DNA of 64,000 nt from Ancylostoma caninum (GCA_037903475.1 JBAJFG010000276.1:387501-451500), one strand, 5' to 3'. Shown: positions 1 through 13,700, numbered from the stretch's first letter. Program-made: numbers and translations. Notes: a model not told the origin generated them from the sequence alone.

Positions 1-7
1 AATTGAA

Positions 8-28
8 CACCCGAGCGAACCCGGGTAC
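8..28 (-). repeat. CCCGGCTTCGCTCGGG hairpin-end motif, copy 1
   Basis: ACCCGAGCGAACCCGGGTA, the reverse-complement form with one mismatch of a palindrome-like motif also at 12608 and 57728. It marks the edge of a repeat running off the window. Confidence 0.5.
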
Positions 29-41
29 ACCGTCTAGTTAG

Positions 42-3000
42 TTCTATGACCTACTTATGAAGTCGAAAAATATTTAAATAGTTTAACTAGGAAGGCACAG
101 TCCTATGGATGAAGGAAGAGCTCTACGATAAAATTTTGACGATCTGGAACCTTTGGAAACCGTGGAAGGGAGGGAGGTTCGATCGACAAGATTTCTCAGA
201 AATGGAGCCTGCTCATCTTGCTACAGAAAATCGGTGGAAATTGAACATTGTTCCTGTCTGAGAGTTCGTACTGACCCATTTGGCCAGTCTCCTTGCTTTT
301 CTGAGCCTTTTGAGAGAAATTATCATGGTCGAATGGTCCATATTGAAAAGTCCTAACCATAGGTGGAATACCCCGACACAGAGGCTCCAACCACATTCAC
401 TTTCAGGCCGGATCCAGAGAAAACCATCACTTTGGGAAGGGAGGGGGCGGGGCGAACCCTAAGAACTATAGCACTCCTTCGATAATTTTTCGTCTCCGTT
501 TCTTCCAAACGTGAAACGGATAGAATTTCGATGCACCGTCACATGAGCCGTGAAATGTTATATAACGTGCGTTCACAAATTTGTTCCTGGCATGGGTCGA
601 TTTTCTGTCGAAGTACTTGAAAATGGAAATGTAGGGTTCAATTGGGAGGCTGTCATGGACGAAAGGATAAGGGTGAAAAAAAAGCACGGTCCAGCTATTA
701 TAGGCTAAGGTTTGCTCTCTACGACAGCGCAGAGCAGGAGTCCTGAGAAGACCTGCACCCCCTTGCCATTTTCGCCAAAGTTGGTGAACATTGATTTTTG
801 TCGCCCTGGCATCGGCTCCAGGAAGAAGCATCCACTGGTCTGAAGCATTCTCGAGATTCTCTTCTCTGAGTAGTCTTAGGACGTATATAACGTCCCGAGA
901 AAAGTTCTCTTCCCGAGGCTATAGATCCTCGTGAAGTCAAGAAAAAAATTCAAGGTATGCCAACTTTGCGCGCCAGCCGAGCTCAGGCGAAGTAGAATGG
1001 CTGGAAAGTACAGTCCTTACACAATATCCCATCACTTGAGCTTTCAGGAGATCATTCTGCATCGGGCCGGACGTCAACCACTAGGCGAAATATAATTGTG
1101 ATGACCGACTTCCTTAAGCCCCGCCTATCATCTGTGAGGCTCTGGGCTGTAGGAAGTCTGGCGCGGCTCCTCGGCTGTCAGTAGAGGCAGATGGGATCTG
1201 CACGCATCTTCCACCTGGTGCACTGCGATTTGCATCTAATCGCCTAACAGAGCTACTCGTTCACTCCCCAACTACCAGTCCAGTGCAGAGATGAACACCA
1301 AAACCTTTTTTCGAGCTCCAGTTCATAGTTCGGAGCATTTAGTATCTCAAAATTAAGCATTTGAAATCCATGGAACCAAAGCATTCTGAAGGAATGTAGA
1401 GATGGTCTCAATTAGAGGCCATCCAAATTTGACATTCATTGCAGCTTAATTAAATGTTCAATTCAAGGTCGGTTCATCAAAAGAAATGCAATGAAGGCGC
1501 AAAACTATGAACATACATTGTCTTCCTTAATCCTTACGTACTGGTTGCTGAACGCTGTGAAGTTTATTGTGACACGGTGTTTTCCGATCTTCGATTTCGG
1601 AAGAAATTTGGGCAGCAAAAGATCAGCTGAAGACAGTAGCAGACTTTTACCGCCCTTCCTACTGGACATTCAGAGAATTTTCGTGTCGAATACTTGATTG
1701 ATTCTTTTCAAAAGTAGATGAAACTAACTGTCTCCAAGCCTCAATACCTAGGTCGGCGTGTTGAGTCTCGCCAAACTTAGCATTAGAGATCCATTCAACC
1801 AAAGGTTCTTCAAGAATTTATCAAAAATGATCCTTATCAGAGACTCTAATTTCTTTTCTCTCTTGTGGAATTTGAGCAATTTCGAGCAAGTTTGTGTGAC
1901 ATTCTGAAAGGGCTTTTCATCATCTTTCTAGAGCCACCTGGATATTTTGGCTAGGTCTCTCCAGTAGCTTTTTGTGGAGTTGCGAACAATCGATGAACCG
2001 ACGCGGATTTCGGATGGTCATGGTTAATGAAATCAAACTCGAACACTCTGAGTCGCATGTCTCCAGTAATCTTGCATTTGTTTAGGCTTAAAGTCGCCTT
2101 CCTAATGGACAGTGAGCTAGGGATTCGCGAAGTTTTCTTCCTACCATTTTAGACTCAAATTCTACCATGGTCGTCGTCACGGAATGTCGCTTGATCAGGC
2201 GTCGAGGACAGCCGTGGAACCTAAACCGGATCTTACCATTCGGACGAAGAAAGCAGGGATGGATGCTCACTATACTAAAGTTTCAAAACATCTGATCTCC
2301 ATCAACTGGGTAAGAAAGATGCGGACGTGAACACCACAGGATCTGACTGATGACCAGCGTCTCACCTAGCGTGATATCGCTTCTAAGTTAATTTTGCGTC
2401 CCAAAACGACTCATTTCTAGATCATACAATTACCACAGATGAGGATCGGTTTCTATACGATAAAAAGAAGTGCAGATTGGTTTATGCAGAGACGTTTTCC
2501 AACTTCTAAGTTTTCTTAAACAAAATTTTCTTTCTAGAGAGGTTGCGTCAGGAGTTTGGTGGTGCTGTAAGGGTGTGACTGGATGTAGCGTTCTCAAACC
2601 TAGTCAAGCATTGACAGCATGGTCCTAGTGTTGTAAACTCTAGTTGATCTCCGAAAATCAGCCGTAGATGTGTTAGGCAGTGGTGAGCAGAATCAGGTTT
2701 CCCCTGTAGCCCACTAAGCGAAATATAATTGCGTTGACTGTCTCCTGCAAGCTCCGCCTATCAGCTGTGGGGCTCTGGGCTGTAGGACGTCTGGCGCGAC
2801 TCCTCGGCTGTCAGTACAGGCGGATGGGATCTGTACTCGTTCCTTCCATCTGGTGTACTGTGAACCATCGGGGTTTGCATCTAATTGCCTAGCAGAGCAA
2901 CTCGTCCACACTTCAACTACCGAGCACAGAGACAGGGAACGTCAATCACGATCACTACTCCAGCGGCCTGGAGTGCCGCAGCACCCCACGTGGCGTCGGC

Positions 3001-3335
3001 GAGGCAGCACTGATATCCACAACATCCAGCTCCGCAACATCCATTCGACCATGATACTTTCTCTCAAAAGGCTCAGAAAAGCATGGAGACTAGCCAAATG
3101 GGTCAGTACGAACTCTCAGAGAGGAACAATGTTCAATTTCCACCGATTTTCTGTAGCAAAATGAGCAGGCTCCACTTCTGAGAAATCTTGTCGATCGAAC
3201 CTCCCTCCCTTCCACGGTTTCCAAAGGTTCCAGGTCGTCAAAATTTTATCGTAGAGCTCTTCCTTCATCCGTAGGACTGTGCCTTCCTACTTAAACTATT
3301 TAAATATTTCTCGACTTCATAAGTAGGTCATAGAA
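42..3335. mobile_element. 3.3 kb foldback (long-TIR) DNA element
   Basis: The first 297 bp (42-338) recur as the reverse complement at 3043-3335, both ending TTCTATGACCTACTTATG at the outside. The interior contains a roughly 190-bp direct repeat (about 1080-1267 and 2711-2912), but no ORF above 140 residues and nothing like a transposase. I could not find a clear target duplication; flanks are TAGTTAG and GTTCATT. Non-autonomous, superfamily unknown. Confidence 0.75.
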
Positions 3336-3831
3336 GTTCATTCAAGCGGTAGTGAACATTGGTGGAAGGATCTCGGACTGATACGCGGCCATTTTCAATC
3401 GATATCAAGCATGCTTGGTATAGGCAGCCGAGATATGCAGATCGTAGGCACAAATACTCAACTATCGTCATTCATGAAACGGACTACAGTGCATAATTTG
3501 ACCATAACCGCAACCATATCACAGCGGTCTCGCAGGCGTATTGTCAAATATGGCAGAATTTCAAGGCGGCGGAACTGTGAAATGCCATGCCCGTTAGTCG
3601 CCAAAAACCGTTTCTTCTAGTATCAAACAGTAGCCCATTACAACAACAACTCTTTTCGCGACGTGTGAGGAAAAATAACGAAACCGATGTTTCCGAGAAT
3701 GCTGCTCATTCTGAGCGCGCAGTTTGGGAACGACGGACCAATTGTCCGTTGGGTTTCGCTCTACACATAAAGGGAAATCACTACGGATTCTAAACCTATG
3801 AATCACCTGAATCCAACTAGTCCCATTTGTG
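3336..3831. other. Unassigned non-coding stretch
   Basis: Short overlapping ORFs on both strands without recognisable domains; no repeat partner noticed in the window. Confidence 0.5.
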
Positions 3832-4119
3832 AAAAGGTTTTTCTTTTATTTTCCTGCAGTGTTGTGGTTTTCTTTTTTGAATGTATCATCATACATCAGA
3901 CTGTTGCTTGTCTGAGGCCGTTTTGAACGTTTCTTTTTTATTTGAATTTGTTTTCTTCGTAGTTTCTATATGATCACACAAGAAAAACTTAAAAAACACA
4001 TTCAAATGAAAAAGAAACGCGCAAAACTGCCTCAGACAAGCAACGGTCTGATGTATGATGATACATTCAAGAAAGGAAATCACAACACTGGAGAAAAGGA
4101 AAGAAAAACCCACCTTTTT
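3832..4119. mobile_element. Hairpin MITE
   Basis: Arms of about 110 bp (3832-3945 and 4000-4119) are near-perfect inverted copies, including TGTATCATCATACATCAGAC and its complement, around a short A/T-rich loop. The transcript would fold into one long stem. No coding capacity. Confidence 0.75.
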
Positions 4120-4525
4120 GCCGATTGAGCGTGGCGGCGTTAATCTCAACAGCTGATCAATTCGACGTACACTGCCAAGACGGCCGCGCTGCCGTCGCGC
4201 CGCCACGAGATTTCCCGCTGGCTGAAGGGACTCGTCGTTTCGGATAGAGTATACGCGGCGAAGCGGGCGGGACCGATGCTGAGCGTAACGCAAGGCTTTA
4301 GTGAGGTTGCCAATAAATCCGCAGCAGATTTACTGATAGTTCATGACCGCCATTAGTAGGCTGGCAGTTATCTCAGGTTCCCAAATGCATGAAGCCTGCT
4401 GCATTCCAACTTCTTCCGAAATGATAGACTTATTAGGACGGATATGGAAAGAGGGGATTGTTTTCATGAAAAAAAAACCATCTGAAAAGTCTCAATTTTT
4501 TCGTGAAAAGAAGTTGCGAAAAAGC

Positions 4526-4549
4526 CGCATTAATTATGCACCAACCTAA
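4526..4549. repeat. Solitary mariner-type terminal repeat remnant
   Basis: CGCATTAATTATGCACCAACC closely matches the end of the mariner at 21495-22768 (GCGCATTATTTTTGCACCAAC). No partner end is visible upstream. It lies about 40 bp before PI3K exon A. Confidence 0.5.
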
Positions 4550-4585
4550 TGTATGGAGAGATAGGCTCTGTGAAATGTTTTTAAG

Positions 4586-4730
4586 GTGGCAGCACAACGA
4601 TCAGGTCGAGTTGGCATTCACATGTGCCACAGAGACACTGGTAGAACTGCTAATTACTCAGCTGCTCACGGACTTGCTGAGCGAGTTAGAACTAAGTGAT
4701 GGTGTTCCAGTTGAGCGGTTCGGACTCAAG
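4586..4730 (+). CDS. piki-1: PI3K exon A: Ras-binding-like domain, first half
   Basis: Open frame with [11 protein letters not shown], then [12 protein letters not shown], ending VERFGLK before a GTTGGT donor at 4731. The beta-strand, helix, beta-strand pattern fits a PI3K Ras-binding domain. The acceptor is TTTTTAAG before 4586 or, also in phase, GGCAG before 4593. An upstream exon must exist but I could not identify it; 4343-4480 is open but unconvincing. Confidence 0.7.
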
Positions 4731-7700
4731 GTTGGTGGATGATTGCCTCCATTTTCCTTTGGTACATTGTTCACCGTTAATATATTATATTATGTTCTAA
4801 CCTAAACAACTAGTACGCGCTATAATTATTGCTCTCTTGAACAATTACTTGTGGTATTCGCGTTTTGAGTGTTTGGAAACAAGTGAAAAAGCGGAATGAG
4901 ATCCGGTTTCAACCTCGCCTCTGATGACTACCTAATCTCGCTAATCCTCCAATTACCCCTTCGTCTACAGGGGTGTACGCATTATTTGTGCGCAACTTTC
5001 TTAGTTGGTATAGTATGTATTCAACTGTTCATGCTCTCGCTTTTCAGATATTTGGATTGGACGAATTCCTTCCAAAAACGTCTGCATTAGGACATAATTT
5101 ATATGTTGGTAATTGCATCCTCCATGGGAAAGATGTGAAACTAGAGGTACGTTGATTATGAGTTTTTATCACACTGACTTATACATGTCTGCAACATTAT
5201 TTTGCTGCCAATACGAGGAATACGTTCAGATCGGACGGGTCGAGCCATCTTTCATTCGTTCTTCGAGCCCATCACCACCATGGGAGAAGATGAAGTACAT
5301 GAATTCTAAGCATTCGTAAATTATTTGGTGTCAGTCGTTTCGTTTTAAGAGCACAGTTCAAGTTTTCTTCCGTTTTGGACAAGGAGGACATCGAGAACAT
5401 GATAGTTCATCTCAAGTCAGAAATGGCTGGCTATGAGGTTGCTTTCCAGTCATCATCTACTCTTAGAAGTGAGTCATTTCCGTTACTTTCTGTTGTGACT
5501 CTCCATGTGAACTCATTTTCAAAGGTGATTAATTTCTTCACTTTGTTTTTGTGATACTGTGTGCAGAAAATTAGGGGGGGGGGGGTGGCGGGGAGGAGGA
5601 GAGGTTTTTATTTTATTTTTGCCTGCTGAGAGCAGGGGCAGGATTGCATGGGGGCGAATGGGGTTGTTGCTGTGCCGGTAAAAGCGGCACGAGCTTTTAA
5701 CATTGTTTACTGTACATATCTAATAGTTATTTGGCCAGACAAGGGCTATCATTCCTGATTTCATAGATATGTTTATGGGCCGCGCCCAGTTGCTGTACAT
5801 AACCACGCCCTTGTTGTATCATATTCTACCACTGCACCACCGAGTGCAGGTCGAGCGATAATAAAGCTGAGAAAAGTGTTCTTGTGTTCAAAACACAGCA
5901 AGGGAGCCACCCATCCTCACGAAATCACAGGCGCCACCCTTCCGCCTCACAAAGTCACCACATTTTATGGTGCATCGGCCAAATACAAGCCGATCAAGTG
6001 CCTTGCTTTCCAGCAACTGCACGACAGGTTAGCCAAGCCTAACCTTGGGACTCTGAAGCCCTGAATTCACCTGTGCCTTGCTCCAAGCAATTGCACAGCT
6101 GGTTAGCTAAGTCTAACCTTGGGTCGCCGCTGCTCAATTTTTTTGCTCGAAAGCAGCACCAGGCTCAAAAGCAGCCAAATCATCTGAACTGAAGCTGGAT
6201 AACAGCCAGAATTCCAAATTTGAGCTAAAACGCTAGCCAAATCGCAACGAAAGCTCAAAACAAGATTGCGAATTTTTAGGCTCAAAAGCAGCCGTTACAG
6301 AAACCGTATCCACGAATACCATCATGTCACTATATTCTCATAAAATAGCAATTTCCTACAGTTCAGCCGCACTTGCAATTCTACTAGAGAAGTATGAACC
6401 GTACGGTGAGAAAATAACCTATCCAGGAAATGAAGTGGAGAGGTATAACGAACGCGTCAAAAACTTGCGTTCACTAAAGTCGTGCGTTTCGGAGTTTAAA
6501 GAAGGCATAAATTTACTTCAGTCAGAAGTCGATAACGTGGAGGGACTTTACTCCCGCCAGGAATCCAGGATTGAACGGAGCAGAATACTGCTCGAGATAA
6601 AGGAGCTTGAAGCAGAGACAGATTTTTACCAGAAAATTAGCGATGCAGAAAGATTTCTGTGGACGCTAGAGGAACAAATGACCGATGCTAAATTGCATCT
6701 AGTGCGCATCAACTGTAAAAAGCTCCTGGATTCACGGATCAGTGAGACACTGCCTGTAAAAGACATACGAGCTTCTGGAAGTGTACCTGTGTCCGATGAC
6801 AATCGTTCACATGCATCGTGGAATCAACAAAATGAATCATTTAGTAAGTCAATCAATACTTCGGATTCAAGAACCGTTGAGAAGTCTAGTCCAAAAAAAG
6901 CCGATTCAAGGCTTCCAATTAGCATAGACAATCAAAGAAGTGCCGCACATGATTCTACCAATGAAAGTCGTACGAACAACAACGGAATGGTCATCACGAT
7001 ATCGGCTCCGCTTAATGAATGCGAGATCACCCCAGAAGGTAATGGCGAGGTCATTCTAACTATCACACCGAAAGTGCCAATGGCAAAGGCACGCTATGAG
7101 CCACGAGACCACATGGAAGAAAATGAGTGCGGCAATATCACGAATGAAGAATTTGCCATCATGTGGAGAGGTGCGACTGTTGCGCATAAGCACTCAGCCC
7201 ATATTAGGGCAAAAATCGCGCCAGAAAAGACGGTAAAATATTTTCTAAAGAAAGATCACCTCGTTGCAAAGATTCTGCCAACTACAATGATTCCCTCAGC
7301 TCTTCGATGCCCCTTCATCTTCCTGCCACCAACGCCTTCGAACCTGCACGACTGCCACTTCGCACCTACTCGACTCGAGGACTTCATGGACTGGACGATA
7401 TGGACCTGCTCTAATGAACGCCTCCCGGAAGAAAAGGTCGTTACTCGAACCAATTATGTGTGTACACGTATAATCTTTCTCCTTCTGTATGATGATGTCT
7501 TCATTTTTGCTTTTTTCTTCGTGGTTTCTCTTTGTTTTGTCGCGCCGGAATGTGCCGGTATAGACGGCACTCTCCTTAGAAGTAGTCCATAGTATCTAAT
7601 CTAGTTTTGCATTTCCCAGACGAGGGCCATTGTTTATGACCTCACTGATATGTTCATGGACTTCGCCCACATACTTCATGTACTATGCTTTACCACGCCC

Positions 7701-10700
7701 CTTTAATGTGAGCATTCTACCACAGCACCGTTGGGTGCAGGTCGGACGAATAAAGATCCGTACCAACTGTGTTTCACACACAAGGAAGCCACCCAACCTC
7801 CCAAGAAAATAGGCGCCACCCAACCGCCTCAGTTAGCCACCACAGTTGCTGGGGTAAGATTTCGCATACAGACAGAGAGGTGGGACGAGGAGGTGGCGCG
7901 ATTGTGTTTTTGCCGGCATAAAATGGGTTATATTGATGAAAGTCTCGTTTGGGGATATGGGGGAGGATCGCATGGCTTTCAGTTCAGTGGCGTGTATCCC
8001 TGACGGAATTGCTCTAGAGGAATTTGATGTGCAGGCACTCATAGAGTATGAAATGGATGCCCCATAGCTAAATTAAGTTGTCTCCATTTGTCTCCATTCT
8101 TTTTTTCGAAGCATATACTATTTCCCTGTTTTCTACGATGGTGTTTTTTTTTAAGTTTCTTCTACCTCCAATAAGGTTCGACAATGCGTGAAAATGCTGT
8201 GCAAATTAATGAATTCTATCGAGCCGATAAATCTTCATCAACATCTGCAGAACTACTTAACAGCTGCTACAAGTGTAAGTGCTTCAAAATCCCACGACGT
8301 CATCGTTCTCACTTTTGTTTAGCTCATCTTCTAGGATCAACTGGTGTGTTCCCGAAACGATTTTATCGCTTCCTTGCATAGCTTGATCTCGGTTTACTGC
8401 CAGTGCACACTCAGCTCTTACAAATTGCAACCTCTTAGGGTACGTTTTCCACATTTTTGCTCTAAGGTTTCCCTAAATAGCCTTTTTAGCCATTGGTCAA
8501 ACAAAGGAAAGAAATTCTACATTGTAAAGAGAAGTTAAAAGTAATGGTTAACTCTGTACATAATTTAGTAGAGGACTGGATGAGGTAAGAAACACGCACC
8601 TATCGGTGAGTTAGTGTCCTACTATGAGTCTTGTTTTAGGGATTATACTGAGTTTTTTGTGACGGTCAACGTATATTATGGGACTCAGGTTCTAGCTGGT
8701 CATAACAAATGCATTTCGAAGGCGGTCAAATACAATGCCTTCTTCCCATATATTCCTATGAATGTTTACGTGAGTCCATATTACCGTGACACTATGATTA
8801 CTGTTCATCTCGATGTTTTCCTAGCTAATTTTGTCGCAAAGAAGCAGATGTGAAGCTTGCGGTTCAGACACTACGATGTTTGTGCTTGTTACGAATACTT
8901 CTTGGCAGAGCCCTTTTATACCGGGTGTACAGGAGCTGCTGCGCACGTTTCAATTCGTATATGCTATTTGTGAGGTGCTTATAATTTGCCAGCATTTGAA
9001 CTACTGATATGATATGGTAAATATGGCTGCTTCCTACACTTGCGACTGACATAACATTCTGTTCCATCAGAGTTTCTTATGAAGAGCCTCTAACAGTGAT
9101 AACATATGAGTGCATTCATAATTAATAATTATAGTTTCCAAGACAGTTATTACCTGTCTGTCGATGGCTCTTCAAATTATCATATTGCCTTCCATTATGC
9201 GAGTTTTGCATGCATTACAGTCAAAAGTGTAAAGGGCAGCCCCTCATAAGTGCATGGATAGTTTACTAATCCATTACTCCCAAGACTGCAGAGTGTGAGA
9301 CAGGTACACAATTGGAGGTGCCCCTTCAAAATCTGCGAGATAAACGCATTGTCGCGTCAGAAGCGCTGCTTCGCCATAACTATGTCCGTCGCGGATCATT
9401 CTCAATGAGAATCATATCATCAGATCCAATGCCTCTGCTCTGCCCCATCTGCGATTTGATGTTGGAAAACTCTAGAATCTTGGCATTTTTCCAATGTCGC
9501 TGTATATTATTGCTGGTGGCAACCTTACAAGTGTTAAGTCTTGGCTATTTGTATCCGCATGTATCACCAACCCCTAACAATTCCGAGAATTCTTGGAAAA
9601 CTAAAAGTTTCTCAGGAAAGACCTCCAGTTACGAGGAAGATTTGATATTGAAGCCATCTTTTCCTTAATTTTTTTTTGAGTTTTCACATATCACAGATTC
9701 CACATATCGAACTACAGAATTTAAAACTAACACCATCTTCTTGAAACTTGCACTTTGGGAGATAACGAGAAACCAACATTTACATAATCTCCTATATCAT
9801 AGAAGTTTCCGCTGTTTTGGCATGGGGATTTCTGAAAGTTATATTAATCCCTCTATATAATAAAGCGCTAGCCCCCCTGTGTACTCTGAACGTGTGGCCA
9901 TGTGTCATGGTTGCTATTGGCTGCTGCTCGCTCTCGTTCACGCCCACTCGCTTGACCGGTCGTGAACAACACTGATCTATGAATCAGTGGTGTGGTCCCA
10001 GCGCGATAGCGGAAGTGCTGGCACGCCTCGGGGAGATCTACGGGAGGATCTTACTCTATATAAAGCGCAGACCCCCCCCCCATCGCCGCGCGAGGGATGA
10101 CAGGTCACGCTGTCATTGATCCACTCGCCTCGCCCCACCTCCTTTGCCCGCCGCCACAGGCTCAATTGCGAAAATTGACACGCCCAATGACACGCCCATG
10201 TATATGTATGTGTACAACATGGAAATCTTCAATTAGGACATCTAATTTGCTAAGAAAACGGAATATCTTGGATCTTTAAAGCAAAATGGGAGAACCACTG
10301 ATGAAGCAAGTGTGATTTCGCAATCAGAGTCGTGAATCATCCAAATGCAGCAGAGTTGTGTGGAAATTTTCGCTGCACTCCTTCTAAAGCATGAAGTAGT
10401 AATAGCAATTGGAAATTAACGGTCAGGGAAACAAATGGTGCACTCCATGAGCTTAACATTGTGCTTACAAAATAGGAATAGAACATTTACGCAATTTATT
10501 CCTGTTAAAAGCTAATTGTGCCCGAACAATAACAATTTCGACTTTCAGCGCTATCCCAAATGAAAACGACTCGACCACGTGGGGATATGTGTTGCTACTC
10601 ATACAACGGACCATGTAGAAGCTCTCTTCAGAAGCTATGCAGCTTCGCAGAAAATCACTGTCATCCGCGAAGCGCGGCGAAGCTGCGCTTCGTGTGGCGC

Positions 10701-13700
10701 TGCGCTCTGGCTCGGGGTCCTTTTTTTCAGAGTTTACCTAGCCCGGAGGTAACGTGGCACACGGGTCCGAGTCAGAGCGCCGCGAAGCGGCGCTCTGGCT
10801 CGGGGTCCTTTTTTTCAGTGTTTACCTAGCCCGGAGGTAACGTGGCTGGCTCGGGGTCCTTTTTTTTCAGAGTTTACCTAGCCCGGAGGTAACGTGGCAC
10901 ACGGGTCCGAGACAGAGCGCCGCCAAGCGGCGCTCTGGCTCGGGGTCCTTTTTTTCAGAGTTTACCTAGCCCGGAGGTAACGTGGCACACGGGTCCGAGT
11001 CAGAGCGCCCATTTTGCTGTAATAGTCATGTTCTGTTCTACTTACATAAAAAAGTGGGTTTACCAAAAGGCCCAAAAAAGTGATAAAAAAGAGTTTTCAA
11101 TAATTTCGAACAAAAGGCAACCGTTCCGACGGAGGATATTCCTGCGAAATCTACTACAAACAACTATTCTGAAATTGAAATAGGAACTGTAACGCTGTCG
11201 CTATTCCTTAGATACGATAAAAAAGAATGTTTGGTGAATTCAACCGCTTACTTTGGATCTCGTATTTGAGCAGCAAAGGAAAGTGCAGAAATGACATCTG
11301 GCAGAAAACGTTACTCATTATGGGCCTAATCTGTATTAATTCTTCATTTTTCTCAGGAGTTGGTAGTGAAGATATTGGACGAAATCAAAACAATTCAAGG
11401 ATATTGATGTTCAGGCTCAGTAAAACCACTAGAATTGAGTTTCTGTCCAGATAAGCTGTTGTTAAGAAGCATCCACATAGCTGCAAAACATATCCAAATT
11501 TCGTCTGGATAGCTCAATCCTGAGGTGAGATATAGCAAAAAATCATCCTGTCGAAATGGCGCTGATCATATATTTTTGGCCGCGACTGAATGTACTGCAC
11601 AGCTGCACCACTACCTAAAACTGCAAGAGCCCATCGAAAATTTTGCGAAGTAGATATGAGGTCATTCTCATTCTCCCTAGCAGCTGAAATCTGGGTAGCC
11701 AGACAATGGCTCTTTGAGGTCTCTGATTGGTAGAATTTTGAGCACACTGATTGATGGAAGTTTCTGGCGAGTTTGGAGCGTTCCGTGGAAATCGCACTAC
11801 TCTGCCACAGTGTACGGTGCACCTTCATTTTGGTCATCGAATACTCTCCGGAACTGCTGAAAACTCGGTGGAAAATTTTGAGTTGCGCAATGTGCAGTTC
11901 AAATCGTACTCTAGCCGATCCCCACATATGAGATCACAAGAATGTCTACTATGCGAGAACCCATTTACCTAATAAAAAGGTAACTATGACGAAGAAACTC
12001 CTAAATACAAAAGAAAGTAAGTTAATAAAGTTATTGTTAAATAACTGAAAATTGTGATTCGTTTCGCCTCTTCCTTTAAACGAATCACAATCTTCCGGTC
12101 CCCCCGAGGCTCTTCAGTAAAGAGGGGAACCGAAAAGGAGAACAGAAAGAGAAGGAAAGGAAAGAAGATAGAGAGACCAGAATGAGAAAGAATAAGAAGA
12201 ACAAAAGAAGAAAAGACGAGAAAGAAAGAAATAGAAAAAAGGCAGTGAACTCGAGCACTACCCGACTCTGTTCTTTGCTTCATAGTCCATCGAATCCCAA
12301 AACAACTGAGTTGAGCTCCCGCTATAAAATGTCGAAAATTTCCAAATAGCGGAAGCTTATATTGCAACCTAATGATTCTCTGCGAGTTTTCATTAAGCTG
12401 CTCTATATTTCCAAATTCCATGAAGATTTCATATTTTGCGACTTCGGTTTGAAGATAACCGTTTTGCAAAGTAAAGTAATGTCCAAATTTATGGCGACCG
12501 AGTTCTCTTTCCTCTTCACACTTACCATAAATCGAGGGATGATGTTAGGTTAGCATGGAGAACACTGCACGAACAAATGATCTGTGTAGTTTATAGGGAA
12601 TTAGAAGGCATACCCGGCTTCGCTCGGGTGTTTTACCGCCACGGCAATTTCACACCGATGAGGATAATTGCAATTGCCGACAAGTCCATTGCGGATATGT
12701 ATATTTATTGCATGAGGTATAACACTCATGTGAAGGGGCACTGACCCCAATATAACGACAAATAACATCATAAAACGTGAGAAAATGAACAGATAAAACA
12801 AACAAACATTAAAGCAAGGAAAACGAGATAAGTCTGGACTGAGCACCATCTAAGCATCCAGGTGAGTATCCACGATATTAGAGAACGACCTAAGTTTGCT
12901 TGGTAGTGACTTCCTATTATGTAGCCTGAAATATTCCCTACCTGCACGGTTTGTGAAGAAGTGATACCTGCAGTTAAGTTTGGCTCGCATCACAAAGTAT
13001 TTGAAGGAGTTACCCCCAGTGCGAGACGTTCTTGACGAACAAAACTCCTCAGGTCTAAGTTTGCAAAGTCCGTTGATGATTTTGTAGAACAAAATTAGGT
13101 CAAACTTCCGACGCCTATGTGCCAAAGTGTGTAGATTAAAGTTGGCATTCCTTTCTTGATAGCATGGAATGCTATCATATAAAAAGCCTAACGTTCGGGT
13201 CATCAATTTACTGGTAAAATCATTTTGAACCCTCTCTAGCCTGGCTACAATTGCCCGCTTGTATGGACTGAAAACTGCAGTACCGTATTCTAAAACAGGA
13301 CGAACATAAGATTTGTAAGCCTGCAATAAGACATCAGTTCTGCGTGTAGAAAGGGCTCTGAACAAGTTGTACATTGTCCTGGCAGCTTTTGCAGCAATGA
13401 TCGCGCAGTGAGTATCAAAGCAAAGACTGTCTGTTACCAAGAAGCCAAGATCTTTGACTTCAGTCACTGCTTGAATAAGTGAATTTCCAACCTTGTACAC
13501 AAAAGTAGGATTACTGGCCCCAATGTGTAGTATTTTGGTTTTCTCTTTGGACAGAGGAAGTCCCCAACGAATAGACCAATCGTGAATCGACTCAATCGCG
13601 GTTTGCAGCATATCCGAACCACTTGAACTCGAAATAGTACGATAGATCTTAAGATCATCAGCAAAAGCGGTGCACCCAACTCCCGTGGAAGTAATGAGGG

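Larger units (their letters stand above)
5670..7844 (+). mobile_element. Non-autonomous BEL/Pao-like LTR retrotransposon with its own target duplication
   Basis: A 2.2 kb element inside a PI3K intron. Two similar LTRs, 5671-5962 and 7551-7844, begin TGTGCCGGTA and end CACCACA, and are flanked by the direct repeat GTTGC (5666-5670 and 7845-7849). The single internal ORF encodes a coiled-coil Gag-like protein. There is no room for protease, reverse transcriptase or integrase, so it would need enzymes from a full BEL element. The LTR 3' end (GGCGCCACCCAACCGCCT) closely matches the LTR at 59551, which assigns the family. Confidence 0.85.

Noticed and set aside
2714..3164. ORFs in the foldback element (65 and 103 residues)
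   Set aside because: Overlap on opposite strands across the internal direct repeat; no domain.
4343..4480. Possible upstream PI3K exon (ACCIPTSSEMIDLLGRIWKE)
   Set aside because: Has an acceptor-like CAG but no usable donor and no clear family similarity.
5316..5334. Donor/acceptor pair at the end of exon C
   Set aside because: It would create a 19-bp intron. A donor at 5295 gives a 40-bp intron with the same phase.
8770..8775. Strong GTGAGT donor at the end of ...IPMNVY in exon G
   Set aside because: Using it removes a C2 strand that fits the family pattern well and leaves no matching exon downstream; read-through to 8849 is preferred.
9312..9668. 118-residue ORF
   Set aside because: No recognisable domain and a chance-compatible length in A/T-rich intron; a hydrophobic stretch alone is not enough.
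11514..12469. Minus-strand ORFs of 137 and 161 residues
   Set aside because: Lie across a diverged repeat and a purine-rich insert; low-complexity Phe/Ser/Leu composition.
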